Shown here piece by piece: positions 12,119-23,014 of a stretch of DNA of 64,000 nt (positions within the stretch are counted from its first letter, which is position 1; each line of letters opens with the position of its first letter). Source of the stretch: Ilex aquifolium. Lineage: Eukaryota; Streptophyta; Magnoliopsida; Aquifoliales; Aquifoliaceae. Made by a program: the position numbers and the translations under genes. Location of the stretch: NCBI GenBank assembly GCA_951799425.1, contig OX637409.1, forward strand, positions 20,324,460 to 20,388,459, written 5' to 3'. The notes below the pieces were generated by a model. That model searched no databases and was not told where the DNA came from. It saw only the letters and a list, made by a program, of their open reading frames with translations.

Positions 12119-13086
12119 AAATAAATCAATAGATACCAATTTGATTGAATGTAACATAAATTTTTCAAGCTACGTCATATGAATAACATAAACTCGGCAC
12201 AATATGAATATATATCTATTTATATGATTAACTGGAACAAATTTCACAAGCATTAACCCGACCCGAACAATTCACAACCCGTCTTCAGTAAGGCATCTTG
12301 ATCGGTAGGGAGAGGGGAAAAAAAAAAAAAAACTGAACAACGACTAAATGCAATTACTAAATTACCTTTATTATCAAACTGAACATGCCATGGGTTTGAA
12401 AGATTCATCAACTCCGACGAGTAAATTAGCGAAAACGATGTCAAAAAAAGCGTCAATTAATCGTGAAAGAAATTGAATAGAATAAATCGGCATACCTGTC
12501 TACCAGAAAATGACTCCAGAAATCAGAGTTTCAATCTCTGCGAGACTGCGACTAATCCACTGCAGTACTGTCCCCTCTCTTTAAGAAAGTGAAGCAGTTG
12601 AACTTCTAAATACACGATCGAAATAGCTTCTTCAGGGCTTAACAGCTTCTGATTCCTCTCTTTTTTTTTTTTCTTTAACTTGAGCTCCAGATCTGCTAAT
12701 GAGCTCGAAAACACTTGAACAGAAACGGAAGAACCAGACACGCAAAAGAATGAAATGCGATTTATCGAAGAATGCTTTGAATGAATAATCTCAATCAAAT
12801 TTGGCATTCAAAAGTGAGCATGATACGTAGCACCACGATGGGAGAGAGAGAGAGAGTTTGTGTGAGTGACCGGAGATTGCGACTGTGAGCTCCGATCGAC
12901 ATTCTAATCGTATTTCACATTACTCAAAGACACACTCCATCTGAAACTAGGAGGGAGAGAGAGGAAGAGGGAATTGACGGCCGTTGGAGAGTGTTGGGAC
13001 AGACTAGAGAGCTGTTGGGCACAGATATCGATGGTGGCGCTTTGCTTTGCTGCTTCTGCTTCCACAATTTACACGGTGTAAAAATA

Positions 13087-13106
13087 GGTCCCACAGTGGG
13101 ACCCAC
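13087..13106. promoter_or_regulatory. Overlapping TCP-type sites upstream of NCRK
   Basis: GGTCCCAC (13087-13094), its inverse GTGGGACC (13096-13103) and GGACCCAC (13099-13106) overlap in one near-palindrome. Each fits the published GGNCCCAC consensus of plant TCP transcription factors. The cluster lies about 190 bases upstream of the CT-rich inferred first exon of NCRK, a usual place for a promoter element. Occupancy is inference. Confidence 0.4.
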
Positions 13107-15984
13107 TATTGTTCATTGTGATTGGTAGCAATAGCATTAATGATCAGACCAGGTGGCATACCCGAGCGCCAACACCGGGCTACATCAAAACCTACCTGCC
13201 CTGATGCTTTGGGTTAACGTGGGCCAGCTTTTCACTTCGCAATATAAATTCGAATCTAATCCTATATAAATCCAAATTTATGTTGAATTTAATGCCATAT
13301 AAAGTGGTAGGACATGAGAGGAGTTCGGTTGATTTTTGCCGACAAGAATGTAAAATTGGCATAATTTATTAACATGAATAGTAAAAAATTATATTAATAT
13401 AAAATGTGAATAATTTATTTTAATTCGATAAATTTATTTAATAGGTATTGTATTTAATAAAATATTTAGGAAAAAATTTGACCACATCCATTTTAGTTTA
13501 TCATATCTTTAAGGACACTTTCTTTATTTTTTGAATCTCCATTGATACCCCTATCAGATTAAAAGTCTTAATTAGAATACAATTTTACTAAATTGTCCAT
13601 AATATATTTTAGAAAAAAAAATTTATCCACACCCCCTCTAGATAGACATATCTTCAATGAGACCCCTCTATTTTATAAATTTTTTACGTATTAAAATTCG
13701 AGCTGATTAAAATTTGAATTTTTAATCGGTTCGAATTAAATTTTAATTAACTCGCATTGAATTTTAATCGGCATGAATTTTGATACATAAAAATATAAAT
13801 TTTAATCGATTCAAATTTTAATAAGTAAAAAATAAAATTTAATCAACTTGAATCGAATTTTAATTGACACGAATTATAATAAGTAAAAAATATAAATTTT
13901 AATCGACCTGAATCTAATTTTAATTGGCGCTAACAGCTTAGGTTGAGCTCAAATCGACTCAAATTCTAATACGTAAAGAAAGAAATTTTAATAGGTTCAA
14001 ATTTAATACATAAAAAAATAAAATTTAATCAGCTTGAATTGAATTTTAATCGGCTCAAATTTTAATATATAGAAAAATGAATTTTAATCAACTCAAATTT
14101 TAATATGTGAACAAAATAAATTTTAATCGATTCGAATTTTAATTGAATTTTATGTAGAAAAATTATTTGAGGTTTATGTTGGGGCAATTTGGATATTTTA
14201 GATAATTTTTTTTTGTTAAAAATTATGATTTAACGACAAGAGATATCAGTAAAACTTAAATATAAATTAGAAGTGACATTAGTGATGTTTTGGTTAATAA
14301 AAGAGGTGTCCTTAAAAATATAGTAAAGTAGAAAGAGTGTAACTAAATTTTTCCCAAAAATCTAATATTACAATCCTTCAATCAAGTATCGTGTGTAGGC
14401 CTGATAATTCTAGACATGACTCGTGACACCGACACGGATTTGACGGGTTTGGGTGTAGTCCTAACGGGTTCGGGTGGTTAACGGGTTAACTCGGCAGACC
14501 CATGAAATAAACGAACCGATTTCGTGTTTAACTCATAAACTCGTTTAACCCGTTAACAGTGGTATAATAAATTTTTAAAAAACAAATTAGATTTATCAGC
14601 CTCTGTCTCATCTCACACCTTCCATCTCTCAGAATCATTCAAATTTAGTAGTCATTTAATATTTATTTTTTGTCTTTATTTTTTTGTTTAACCATGATTT
14701 ATTATTATAATAAACAGGTCAAACATGTGTACTGTGTGGCGAGTTAATGACTTTTCATGTGAACTCGAAATTGTCTAACCTATTCTCTTATTTAGCGGGT
14801 GACACATGGATTGTATCGGGTAACCTGTCTAATAAACGATTCGTGTATGGGTGTGATAGTAATACTCGTTTATATAAATGAATAGGATATGGATGGAGGA
14901 TTTTTTTGACACAAACCCGTTTCACCCGACACGAAATATCAAATTAGATTTTAATTTTGATTGCCCTTTGAGTGATATATTTGATGCAAAACATTTAGTA
15001 ATTTAAATCCACCCATTTTAATACCGTCTCCTAAATAAAATTTTAATCAACCCGGGTACATGGAGTTATTTGCAATGATGAATGGGGGCCCAGATTTGTA
15101 ATCCTGTCAAGCTAAAAAAAAAGTGAAAATTGTGGTTGAATAATCTTTGATGGATTTATAATGATTTGAGTCTGTCCAGGAAACATATTTGGTGTTAAGC
15201 TCGTTTTTTATCTTACTAATAAGTACTTAAGCCCATTATTTTTTTAAATCCTAAAAATGTCCTTAATAGTGTTATTCTGTTTAATTATTAAAACATTAAA
15301 GACCTTGAAAGTAACTTTAAATTAATTTTTTAAATTAGAAATTATTATTCCTTAATTCACTCCTAAATAAAAATTCAAATTTTAAACTAATTACATTCAG
15401 TAAATACCATTTCGATTTTACTATTCCAGTTTATTGTGGACTCCATCGACAAAGTTGCAGTTGATTTTTGGTATTCAAAACATCTTCACACCTTTGGGAT
15501 TCAAAAATAGAGTTAAGATATGTGATTTTATGGGAAAGTTGACGTTCATTGTAGGATTTTAAAAAAATTTCTACATAATCTATATTTCAAACTTTTCATT
15601 GTTTTTTTTTTTTTTTGCATTCCTAATTTTAAAATTGTGATTCATTATTACCAAATTAAAATGATATAGGTTTTGGTTTTGTGGATCTTTTGTTGGGCAA
15701 AACAATCGAAAAATTCTTGGTTGTGTTACTATGGCAAAAAGTTGATGTTATTGTGTGTGAACATGAAAATGGAGTTTTTATTGAATATGTTACATTGTTA
15801 TTTTTTAAAAATATTAATATTGAATGTTACTATTTTTTTATATTTAAATGTTACTATTTTTTTTGTATTTAAATGGTATTATTTTTTGTGTTTAAATGAT
15901 ATTTTTTTTTTTTTTTTTTGTATTTGAATGTTACTATTTTTTATTTTTAATGTTACTATATATATATGTGTGTGTGTGTGAGAG
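13107..15984. other. AT-rich intergenic region
   Basis: No gene found. It contains the degenerate motif array at 13680-14160, a dispersed repeat with CCGACACG-type words at about 14396-14945 (GTTCGGGTGGTTAACGGG and relatives, common in plant intergenic DNA), and T-rich tracts at 15600-15960. Short open frames at 15673-15927 are low-complexity and have no coding character. Confidence 0.6.
13680..14160. repeat. Array of a degenerate AATTTTAATCGRYTYGAATT motif
   Basis: About ten to twelve imperfect copies of a 25-45 bp unit built on TTTTAATCGACTCGAATTTTAAT follow one another, separated by variable A-rich joints (ATACGTAAAAAAATA). The words occur in both orientations because the unit is itself nearly palindromic. 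This looks like an old, decayed satellite-like expansion. Confidence 0.7.
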
Positions 15985-18757
15985 ATATATATATAATAAA
16001 GTAGAGCGAAGTTTGAATCCAAAAGACAAAGAGAGGTCCAGATCGTTTTGAGACAAAATCTAAAAGACAAAGAGAGGTCCAGATCATTTTAAAACAAAAG
16101 ACGGTTCAGATCATCTCAAAAAATTTGATTCAATGGTCTACGGTTAGTCCTAAATTTTTTTTTCCCGCCCATGAAGAAGTCTATCATCGTAAGACTCTAC
16201 ACTCCTATCTCTCATACGTCTCTATCTCTCTCATACAGATTCTGTCTCACACCTCTCTCTCTCATACAGAGTCTCTCTCACATGGAATCCATCTCAAATC
16301 TTCTCCCAATCTCAAATCTCACTCATTCACTCACACACTCTTCTCCTAATCTTCTGTCAATCTTTGTGCAACTGTTTATCCTCCACCAGCAAAGTCACAG
16401 CCCAGCCAACGCTTTGGACGGCTACAGTAGAGAGAGAGACAGCCGAAAGGCATAGAGAGAGAGAAAGAAAGGAGAAAGGCAGACAGAAAAGATCATCTGT
16501 TTCATGTACGCTTTAGATATTCACATGGCCGGGTAATTTATCTATTTCTTACCAATCATAACCACTTTCTGATTCTTCAGATCCAAGTCCCCACCCCCTT
16601 CTTTTATTGATTTCCTGATCATAGCGATTTTAAGGTTTCAATTCTTAACAGCCGAAACATATCGGCAACGATGTCTGGGACGTCGCCATGGAAAGACGGG
16701 ACAAGAAGCTCATGGAGAACTTCGCTGTCTCCTCCAATTAGATTTAGACCACTGTCTTTTTGGTAAAGTTTTTTTTTTTTTTTTCTGGTTCTAATTGTTT
16801 ATCACCTCTTTCGTATTATGTATAGAGAATCATATCTCCCTCTCTCTCTCTCCCTCTCTCTACTCCCCGGTTGGTTTAGGGTTTTGTGTTTGGATAGGTT
16901 TTGATTTGTTGAATGGGAGATTTTCGTATGTGCACTATTACAAAATTTGATAAGCAAATTGTAAATTTTCCCAAGCGTTACCTGGGATGATATTGCTAAT
17001 CAAATTTAAATTTTTGGGAGAGAAAATTGTGTTAAAAGAAATTAAAGTATTAGAATATTGACATATTACAGTGAATGTTAGATGGGGAAGTTCTCATGTT
17101 TTCCCTTTTTTTGTAAGCTGCTGGAAGAATTATATGTTCTTTTGCTTGAAATTGACTTTTAGTTCTTCTACAACAAATTTTTTTCTTGAAAGTAGGTTTG
17201 CTTTGAAACAAATAAAAGCTAAATCTGATTCTAGAGAGAGGGAATCACCAATGGGAGAACTAAAAGCCTATACAATTTAAATTTGAGAAAATCAATCAAT
17301 GGGAGAATTGAGTTAATTAGTTTAGATTAATGATAAAAGCCGTGCATGAGAATTTACAATTTGCTAATCAAATTTTGTGTTTTAGTCATCTTTTTGTTCA
17401 CTCAAAGTTCAATGCGTATTTTTTTTCCTATGTAGCTTAGCCGAACAAGGAGGTTGCGAGACGCAATTGTACTCGACTATTACCTTTGAAGAGTTTTGAG
17501 GGGTCACAGGGTTGTTCCAGATTTCTATATATTTGCATATTACTACAGGATGCTTCACTGTAGTAATCATAATAAAAACTACAAGTCCACAATTTGCAAC
17601 CCTTCAAAACTTCATATTATTCACCACAGTTTCCTATTTGCGCTTCCTTAGGTTTCAATCAAGACCCTTATCAACCGTATTTGTCCTCTTTTGCACAGGG
17701 ATTTCACAAACCCGTCTCTGCCTTCAGAACAGAAGGGCAGATCCTTACAAGTATGTTTTGGTGTTTATTTTTTCTCTATTAAAATTGTTAAAGTGTTTTC
17801 ATGTTTGATTTTCCATTTTGCCTTCTGACATACAATTTCCACAATATATTAGCCCTATGGAGATGGGTATACCCTTCAAGCTTTTGGAGCCAGAGCAGGT
17901 GCTTAATCCAACAGTTACATAATTATCTGCACTTCTTTTTCTTTTCTTTTTTTCACTTTGTTGGGCTATCTGTTTTTTGACTTTTCACTTTTTTTTTTGG
18001 TTTTCAGTTGGATTTCAACAGGTGGGTATGGCTTGGGTCATGTTGTATAGGCTCCATCTGACATATTTTGTCCAGAGCTGTGATATTCATCTAATAAAAG
18101 TATATTGTTAGCATTGCAATCAAATGATCATTAGCTACACCTTTGAGCGTTGGAATGAGATAGTAATTGCTACACCATTGATCTGTTACTTATTGCTTTA
18201 ATTTTTTAGAAATAGTTTTTCGATTTAATGGTTAATTATTGAAACTGTGGAGGTCTTTGTTGTTTTTTCTTTGATTGAGATATGGACAAAGAGCACCATT
18301 TTGAGGCAAAGGCTGAAGCTGGAGCTTCACGACCTGTCCACAGCAAGCTGGTACCCTTCACAAGCTTTATGTGTAGTTTTTTTTCCAATTTTTTAATTGA
18401 TGAATTTGTGTTATGTTGGACACATATTGATTGGTGATTCTTTTCTCAATTTTTTTGATTGACCATTTTTTTCGTGTTATATAATGTCTTCAAGCATGAG
18501 CATTTATTTGTGATAGGTTGGATTTTTCCCCATGTGACGTTGTGACAATGGTTATTAGTTAGGTAATATTTTTTATTTTTTATGTTGTGTCACAGTGACA
18601 ATGATGATTAACTAAACTTTATTCTTTGCCTATGGCATTTACTGAAATTACAACATTATTAATTTCAACTTTTTTTCATAGATCCTTATTTTTTTTATAC
18701 TGTTGAAATGAATTTTTTTTTTGTTATATAGTACCTTCAGGCACGGTCAATTACTAG
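15985..18757 (+). mobile_element. Non-autonomous Helitron carrying captured gene pieces
   Basis: The left side has TATATAATAAAGTAG (about 15989-16003), the motif seen at the start of the next Helitron. The right end is a degenerate hairpin (GTACCTTCAGGCAC, 18731-18744) followed by AATTACTAG at 18757 and a T, the usual Helitron 3' terminus inserted between A and T. The expected leading TC is not visible, so the exact start is uncertain. No Rep/helicase gene is present. The interior holds a CT/GA-rich leader-like segment (16180-16480), intron-like T-rich DNA and an eIF5A exon at 18282-18350. A second Helitron-end-like motif (TGTCTTCAAGCATGAGC) lies near 18486-18502. Confidence 0.65.
18282..18350 (+). 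pseudogene. Captured exon 1 of eIF5A inside the Helitron
   Basis: From ATG at 18282 the frame reads MDKEHHFEAKAEAGAS. This closely matches the conserved eIF5A N-terminus (MSDEEHHFESKADAGAS). Shortly after, the next conserved word PQQAG is readable in a shifted frame (CCACAGCAAGCTG, 18338-18350). It is followed directly by GT, where eIF5A genes carry an intron. So exon 1 with its donor was picked up and has since gained a small indel. The hypusine-bearing core and later exons are absent, so no eIF5A function is possible. eIF5A itself is the hypusinated translation elongation factor. Confidence 0.8.
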
Positions 18758-18761
18758 TATA

Positions 18762-18990
18762 TCTATATAATAAAGTAGCTAGCTTTGTTTGTCTTAAACT
18801 TTTCGCAGCTTAGATCGTTTGAGGATTATTGATCCGATGATCCTAATTGGACTTTTATTCCTTTTACAACTCTAAGACTCTCATTTCTCATATAACTCTC
18901 CCTCTCTCTCTATATCTCATACACTCAACTCTTATACGTATATAACTTTCTCTCTCACGTTTTAAACACATTTTCTCATCTCTCATATAA

Positions 18991-19030
<40 letters not shown>

Positions 19031-19954
19031 TGTTAGTCTTAACGATCCTAATTAAACTTTCTATCTATCTCATACTCTCTCTTAGCATTTTTTATCTTAA
19101 CGATCCTAATTGAACTTCTTTACTCAAAACATTTGTATGATTTTATAGATGAGAAAATATTTAAATGTAAAAAAAAAAATTCCAAGTTGTAGACATTCAA
19201 AGTCAAGCTAATTACCAATAAAAAATGACAAAAATTCAAAGTCAAGATAATTACCAATAAAAAAATAACAATGACAAATAAAAAAAATAAGGGAAACCAA
19301 TTACACCAAAAAAAAAATTCAACACTAACTATAATTTTTTTTTTATTTGCATCACTTTCCTCTTGCTAATGTTCATATTTTTTTGAATACTTGAATAGTG
19401 CAAAATAGACACCGAAACGACAAAATGTCAGTTAAATCAAATTTTGTTTTTGAAGTGTTGAATTTTTGATTTTATTGATTTGATTGAATTGCTTGAGAAT
19501 ATTTTTGTAACATCCAAGAAGTCACAGCGACAAAGAATTTAAATCAATTGTCCTCACAGCTACAAACAGATTCGCTGAGCAATATTTGTTCAGTTGGGTT
19601 TTTTCTATATTTTGAAAATTTGATTTATAGTTCAACGTGACTGATTCGTTTGATTGGATTCAGTGATTTAATTGTGTTTTTAATGATATTCTTTATTAAA
19701 ATTAGACAACCTATTAATTAGATTTCACTAGAGGTTGAAAAAATGAATACTCAATTGGTGGAGAGAAGACTCGCCATGAAGAAATGTATGGCATGATAAT
19801 TTTGTAATGGTGTTAGTTTAAGTTGATGGAAATTCTCAAATTGTGTTAATGTTATATGATTCTTCTTTATTTTAACCCTTGAACTTCTTTTATTTAAGAC
19901 ATTCTTGGTGAGTTTTTTGTGTTAAGAGTGTCTTCAGGCATGTGTAATGACTAG
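18762..19954 (+). mobile_element. Second non-autonomous Helitron, abutting the first
   Basis: The element begins A|TCTATATAATAAAGTAG at 18762 and ends CTAG|T at 19954 after a weak hairpin (GTGTCTTCAGGCAT, 19928-19941). Both ends match the previous Helitron's. It is 1193 bp, lacks coding capacity and contains CT microsatellites (about 18992-19024) and a repeated AACGATCCTAATT word. Only four bases (TATA) separate it from the first Helitron. Confidence 0.75.
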
Positions 19955-21316
19955 TATATATATATATAGTCCTAACTTATATATGGATATAGATAAATAT
20001 GAGAGAGAAAAATTTTTAATGTTAATCAAACTCTTAAAATTTAAGAGTTTTTAATTTTTAGTTTTACTTCACTTCTAAAGGGAATGGATAGTCTGGTAAA
20101 ATTAACAAAAAATAGATTTCATAACAAATAAGTTTCTTTGGCGGACTTAACTCCAAACAAGTCTATATAGGAGGACCGACTTCCAAATTTCCCCAAAAAA
20201 ATTTGTCAAACATGGGATTTGTGGGCTTAGAGATTATTTTATCCAATCCGAACTAAATATCCCCCGATCTAGGCAGCCAAAATGACCCATTTCGATAGTC
20301 AATTTGGGTGTGAAGGCAAGGAGACTTATTCTTTAAATTTTTTGGTTAGCATATTATTCACATCAATCCGAACATAACATAATTAATAATCAGCTTGAAC
20401 TAATGTCATGACATTTGAAACTATAAATTAAAAATTAAAAATTTATAATTAGTTAATATTTAATTCAATTAATTTATCTGAAATATCGAGTAAAAAAGTC
20501 AACGGAATCGAAGTATGAGATCTTGTAGGACCTGACTTGGTTCCATGTGGATCTGTTGGTTCAATTTGTGGGAATTGGGAAACAACCTTAACTTCATTGA
20601 TTGCAAGTTCCGATCTCTATACAGGAGCCAGCTGCCAGCCTCATGGACAGTTCATTTGTTCCTTCTAATTTAAGCTTATGAATCATTTATATAACTTATA
20701 ATCTAAGCTAATATAGTTTAGTATTCATCTATCTTACTCTACAATTTATAATTATAATTTTATAATATAAAACAGGACATGTTTCAAAAAATTCATCGGA
20801 CGTTCACAAATAGATTCACCTAACGACCACTAACATCTCTCTTAAGAATCTAGGTTGAGGTTGTATATTGATTTCAGACACGAGTTATCCCTAATATACT
20901 CTAATCTAAGCTAGTATGGCTTGTCAATGCTCATCTTTTAAAATATCATGCCAAGGGTATAATTTAATTAGGTCCGACAATCATATCAAGTGAGACAGGT
21001 TCGTGTCGAATTTTATCAGGTTCATGTCAAAAAATACTTTACTCATACTCTATTCGTTTTATTAATTCATATCTAATTAATCGTGTAAAAAGATGAGTCT
21101 TGTCGTGTATGAATCATGTATAATTGGTATATAAATGAGTTTTATTATCCAGTTCTTTTGATTAGTTTCGTCCATACACTTACTCTATTCATTTTTTAAT
21201 AGTATTGTGTCAAATCTACTCATTTACAAAACAAGTGGTTTAAAAAAAACTCAAACGTTTTAATTTTATGTCGTGTTAACGAGCACTTAGCATATTTTAA
21301 CACCCCTAAATTTAGT

Positions 21317-21348
<32 letters not shown>

Positions 21349-22048
21349 AAAGGCTACTTAGATATCTCGAGTTACTTAATAGATTGATAATTGTTCGAAT
21401 ATTTCTGTTCCTTTCTTCACTTAAGACTATTAGACAAAGAACAGTAATGCAGATGTGTAAGGGAACTGAATAACATATTACAAGGTTAAAATTAGAGCTT
21501 TTATCCATCTGTTATGGTATGTTATAGCGCTTTTTTTTTTTGTTGCCACAGGATATCTAAGTTTGTACTAACTACTCCTTCAAGCTCAGATACTGACCAC
21601 CATAATTCGAACAAATTTAGAACATGTCCCTAAAAGAACAAGAATGACTGATCTTTAATGGATATGGAAAATATTGAACCAACGACATCTAAGTCATCAA
21701 AGGTCAGACTCAACTACTAAATTACCCCTAATGATTTTTATGTTATAGTGCTTGTGACTAATGTGGTTATGATATTTTCTTTATTTTTGAACAAATTCTA
21801 AATTAAATACTTAATGCCAAAAACTAGTGATATCTAATTTTTCTGCATGTCCAGCTTCTGGTCATATGATCAAACTTTACATCTGCCTTGACTTCCTCTA
21901 GTATTCTGACCTTCTCTCCAGTTTTCAGCAATGAGAATAATAGAAATCCCTGAGTTACTGACAAAAGTTCCCCCATTTCTGATTTTATATCCGAGACAAA
22001 CGGAAAATTTTCAATTTTGGCGTCATCAATCAATGGACTAATTGTTTC
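19955..22048. other. Intergenic, AT-rich
   Basis: No gene seen. A dispersed repeat with GTTCGTGTCGAATTTTATC words lies at about 20965-21312, related in style to the one at 14.4-14.9 kb. A CT microsatellite lies at 21320-21348. Confidence 0.6.
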
Positions 22049-22054
22049 GTCTTA

Positions 22055-22303
22055 ACTTTTTTTTTAATCAGGAAAAAGGGGAGAGGGGCAACCAGTAGGT
22101 AACCCCTGGGCGTGATCAAGGGTCCCCCACCGGGAAATGTCCAGTTTGAGCCATAACTACTAATATGGAAGAACAACCTATAACCACAGCACCACTAAAA
22201 CTAAGTAACAAACTGCGTTGCTCCCGTGAATCGAACCCTGCTAGAGAATTAGGGATGAACCTAAATAGATACGACTTACTGGTAGACCACCAGCTCGAAT
22301 GGT
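22055..22303 (-). mobile_element. tRNA-derived SINE with A-tail and 6-bp target duplication
   Basis: On the complement it starts ACCATTCGAGCTGGTGGTC, where the GCTGGTGGTCTACCAGTAAG stretch resembles a tRNA box A. A box-B-like GGGTTCGATTCACGG follows about 50 bases later, and the element ends in an A-run (22057-22065). TAAGAC is duplicated at both sides (22049-22054 and 22304-22309). The body is 249 bp with no reading frame of note. It lies about 0.7 kb beyond the stop of the RING-VWA gene. Confidence 0.75.
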
Positions 22304-22309
22304 GTCTTA

Positions 22310-23014
22310 GGTGAGTGTTCGTCAATATATATTCAAGTACAATCTTCACCATTCAAGGCCATGATCAATTTGCATCTCATATCATGAAGACATGTCTAGA
22401 GTGCCCTCACACATCTGATGTTCATATTCAACAATTCATGACTCAAATATGAACAAAAATTCCTTGTGTTACTGGCCTATTCACCCCAAGATATCTTACT
22501 TGGGGTAAATTACATAATTAATGAAATGCGAAAAATAAAATGAACATATAGCATCGTACATATCAAAGAGACTCATGAAAAGAATCAAGGGAAGATATTT
22601 CATATATTGAGTGAAGAATTTCCCAGTATCCATCCCCACAATTACAAGGCTATACCCCCATCTCTCTTGTCCAAGAGAAAAAAACAACATTTCTCTTTAT
22701 GTACAAGGCCACCTAACCTCACCTGTGAATCTTTAGCTCCCATTTTGTCTTTCATCATTTTTCTCAAAGCCATTTTCCAGCTTTCCCCAATTCTTCTTTA
22801 TTCATGCATATTGAAAGACCAGGAAATATACCCACCATTGTAAAAACACCCAAAACACTCTTATCTCGCTATTTAGTTTATCCCACTTTCCCGAAACCGG
22901 AAGAAAAATCAACATATAAGAGATAAAATGAGGCACTAAGACGATATCATGACCATAAGTACCCCAAGTAACCACTAAGACGATATCATCAACATATAAG
23001 AGAAAATTCAAGGA
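22310..23014 (-). other. Downstream region and likely 3' UTR of the RING-VWA gene
   Basis: No coding gene is seen. Just past the stop there is a small internal repeat (CACTAAGACGATATCAT at about 22933 and 22974, with AACATATAAGAGA copies beside it) that also appears to sit in the 3' UTR. Confidence 0.45.

Larger units (their letters stand above)
9124..12900 (-). other. Probable split 5' UTR of NCRK with a 3.35-kb intron
   Basis: Just upstream of the NCRK ATG, on the complement, a pyrimidine-rich tract ends in TTTCAG at 9145-9150, giving 21 nt of leader (9124-9144). A matching donor, CAG|GTATGCC, lies at 12496/12495 (complement). It ends a CT-rich, uncoding stretch of about 400 nt (about 12496-12900) that looks like a plant first exon. 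The implied intron (9145-12495) holds no coding exon on either strand, a 35-bp tandem repeat at 9968-10037, AT-rich DNA at 11.3-12.0 kb and a SINE at 12017-12118. Splice sites are seen; the transcript is inferred. Confidence 0.5.

Noticed and set aside
13680-14160. Regular repeats considered as a CRISPR-like array
   Set aside because: Units are degenerate, spacers are not unique, and the setting is a plant nuclear genome.
15673-15927. 84-codon open frame
   Set aside because: T-rich low-complexity translation (Phe/Leu/Tyr runs), just outside the Helitron; no coding character.
17594-17782. Frame reading SPQFPICASLGFNQDPYQPYLSSF inside the first Helitron
   Set aside because: Protein-like and possibly another captured fragment, but I could not identify a parent gene, so it is not listed as one.
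22225-22250. tRNA-like GGTTCGATTC box as a possible tRNA gene
   Set aside because: No acceptor stem or cloverleaf; the element has an A-tail and target duplication, so it is a SINE.
22802-23011. Minus-strand frame reading LLYVDDIVLVV, like a reverse-transcriptase active site, directly after the RING-VWA stop
   Set aside because: Only about ten residues match and no neighbouring reverse-transcriptase motif is present. The words come from a small internal repeat in the 3' UTR; chance is likely.
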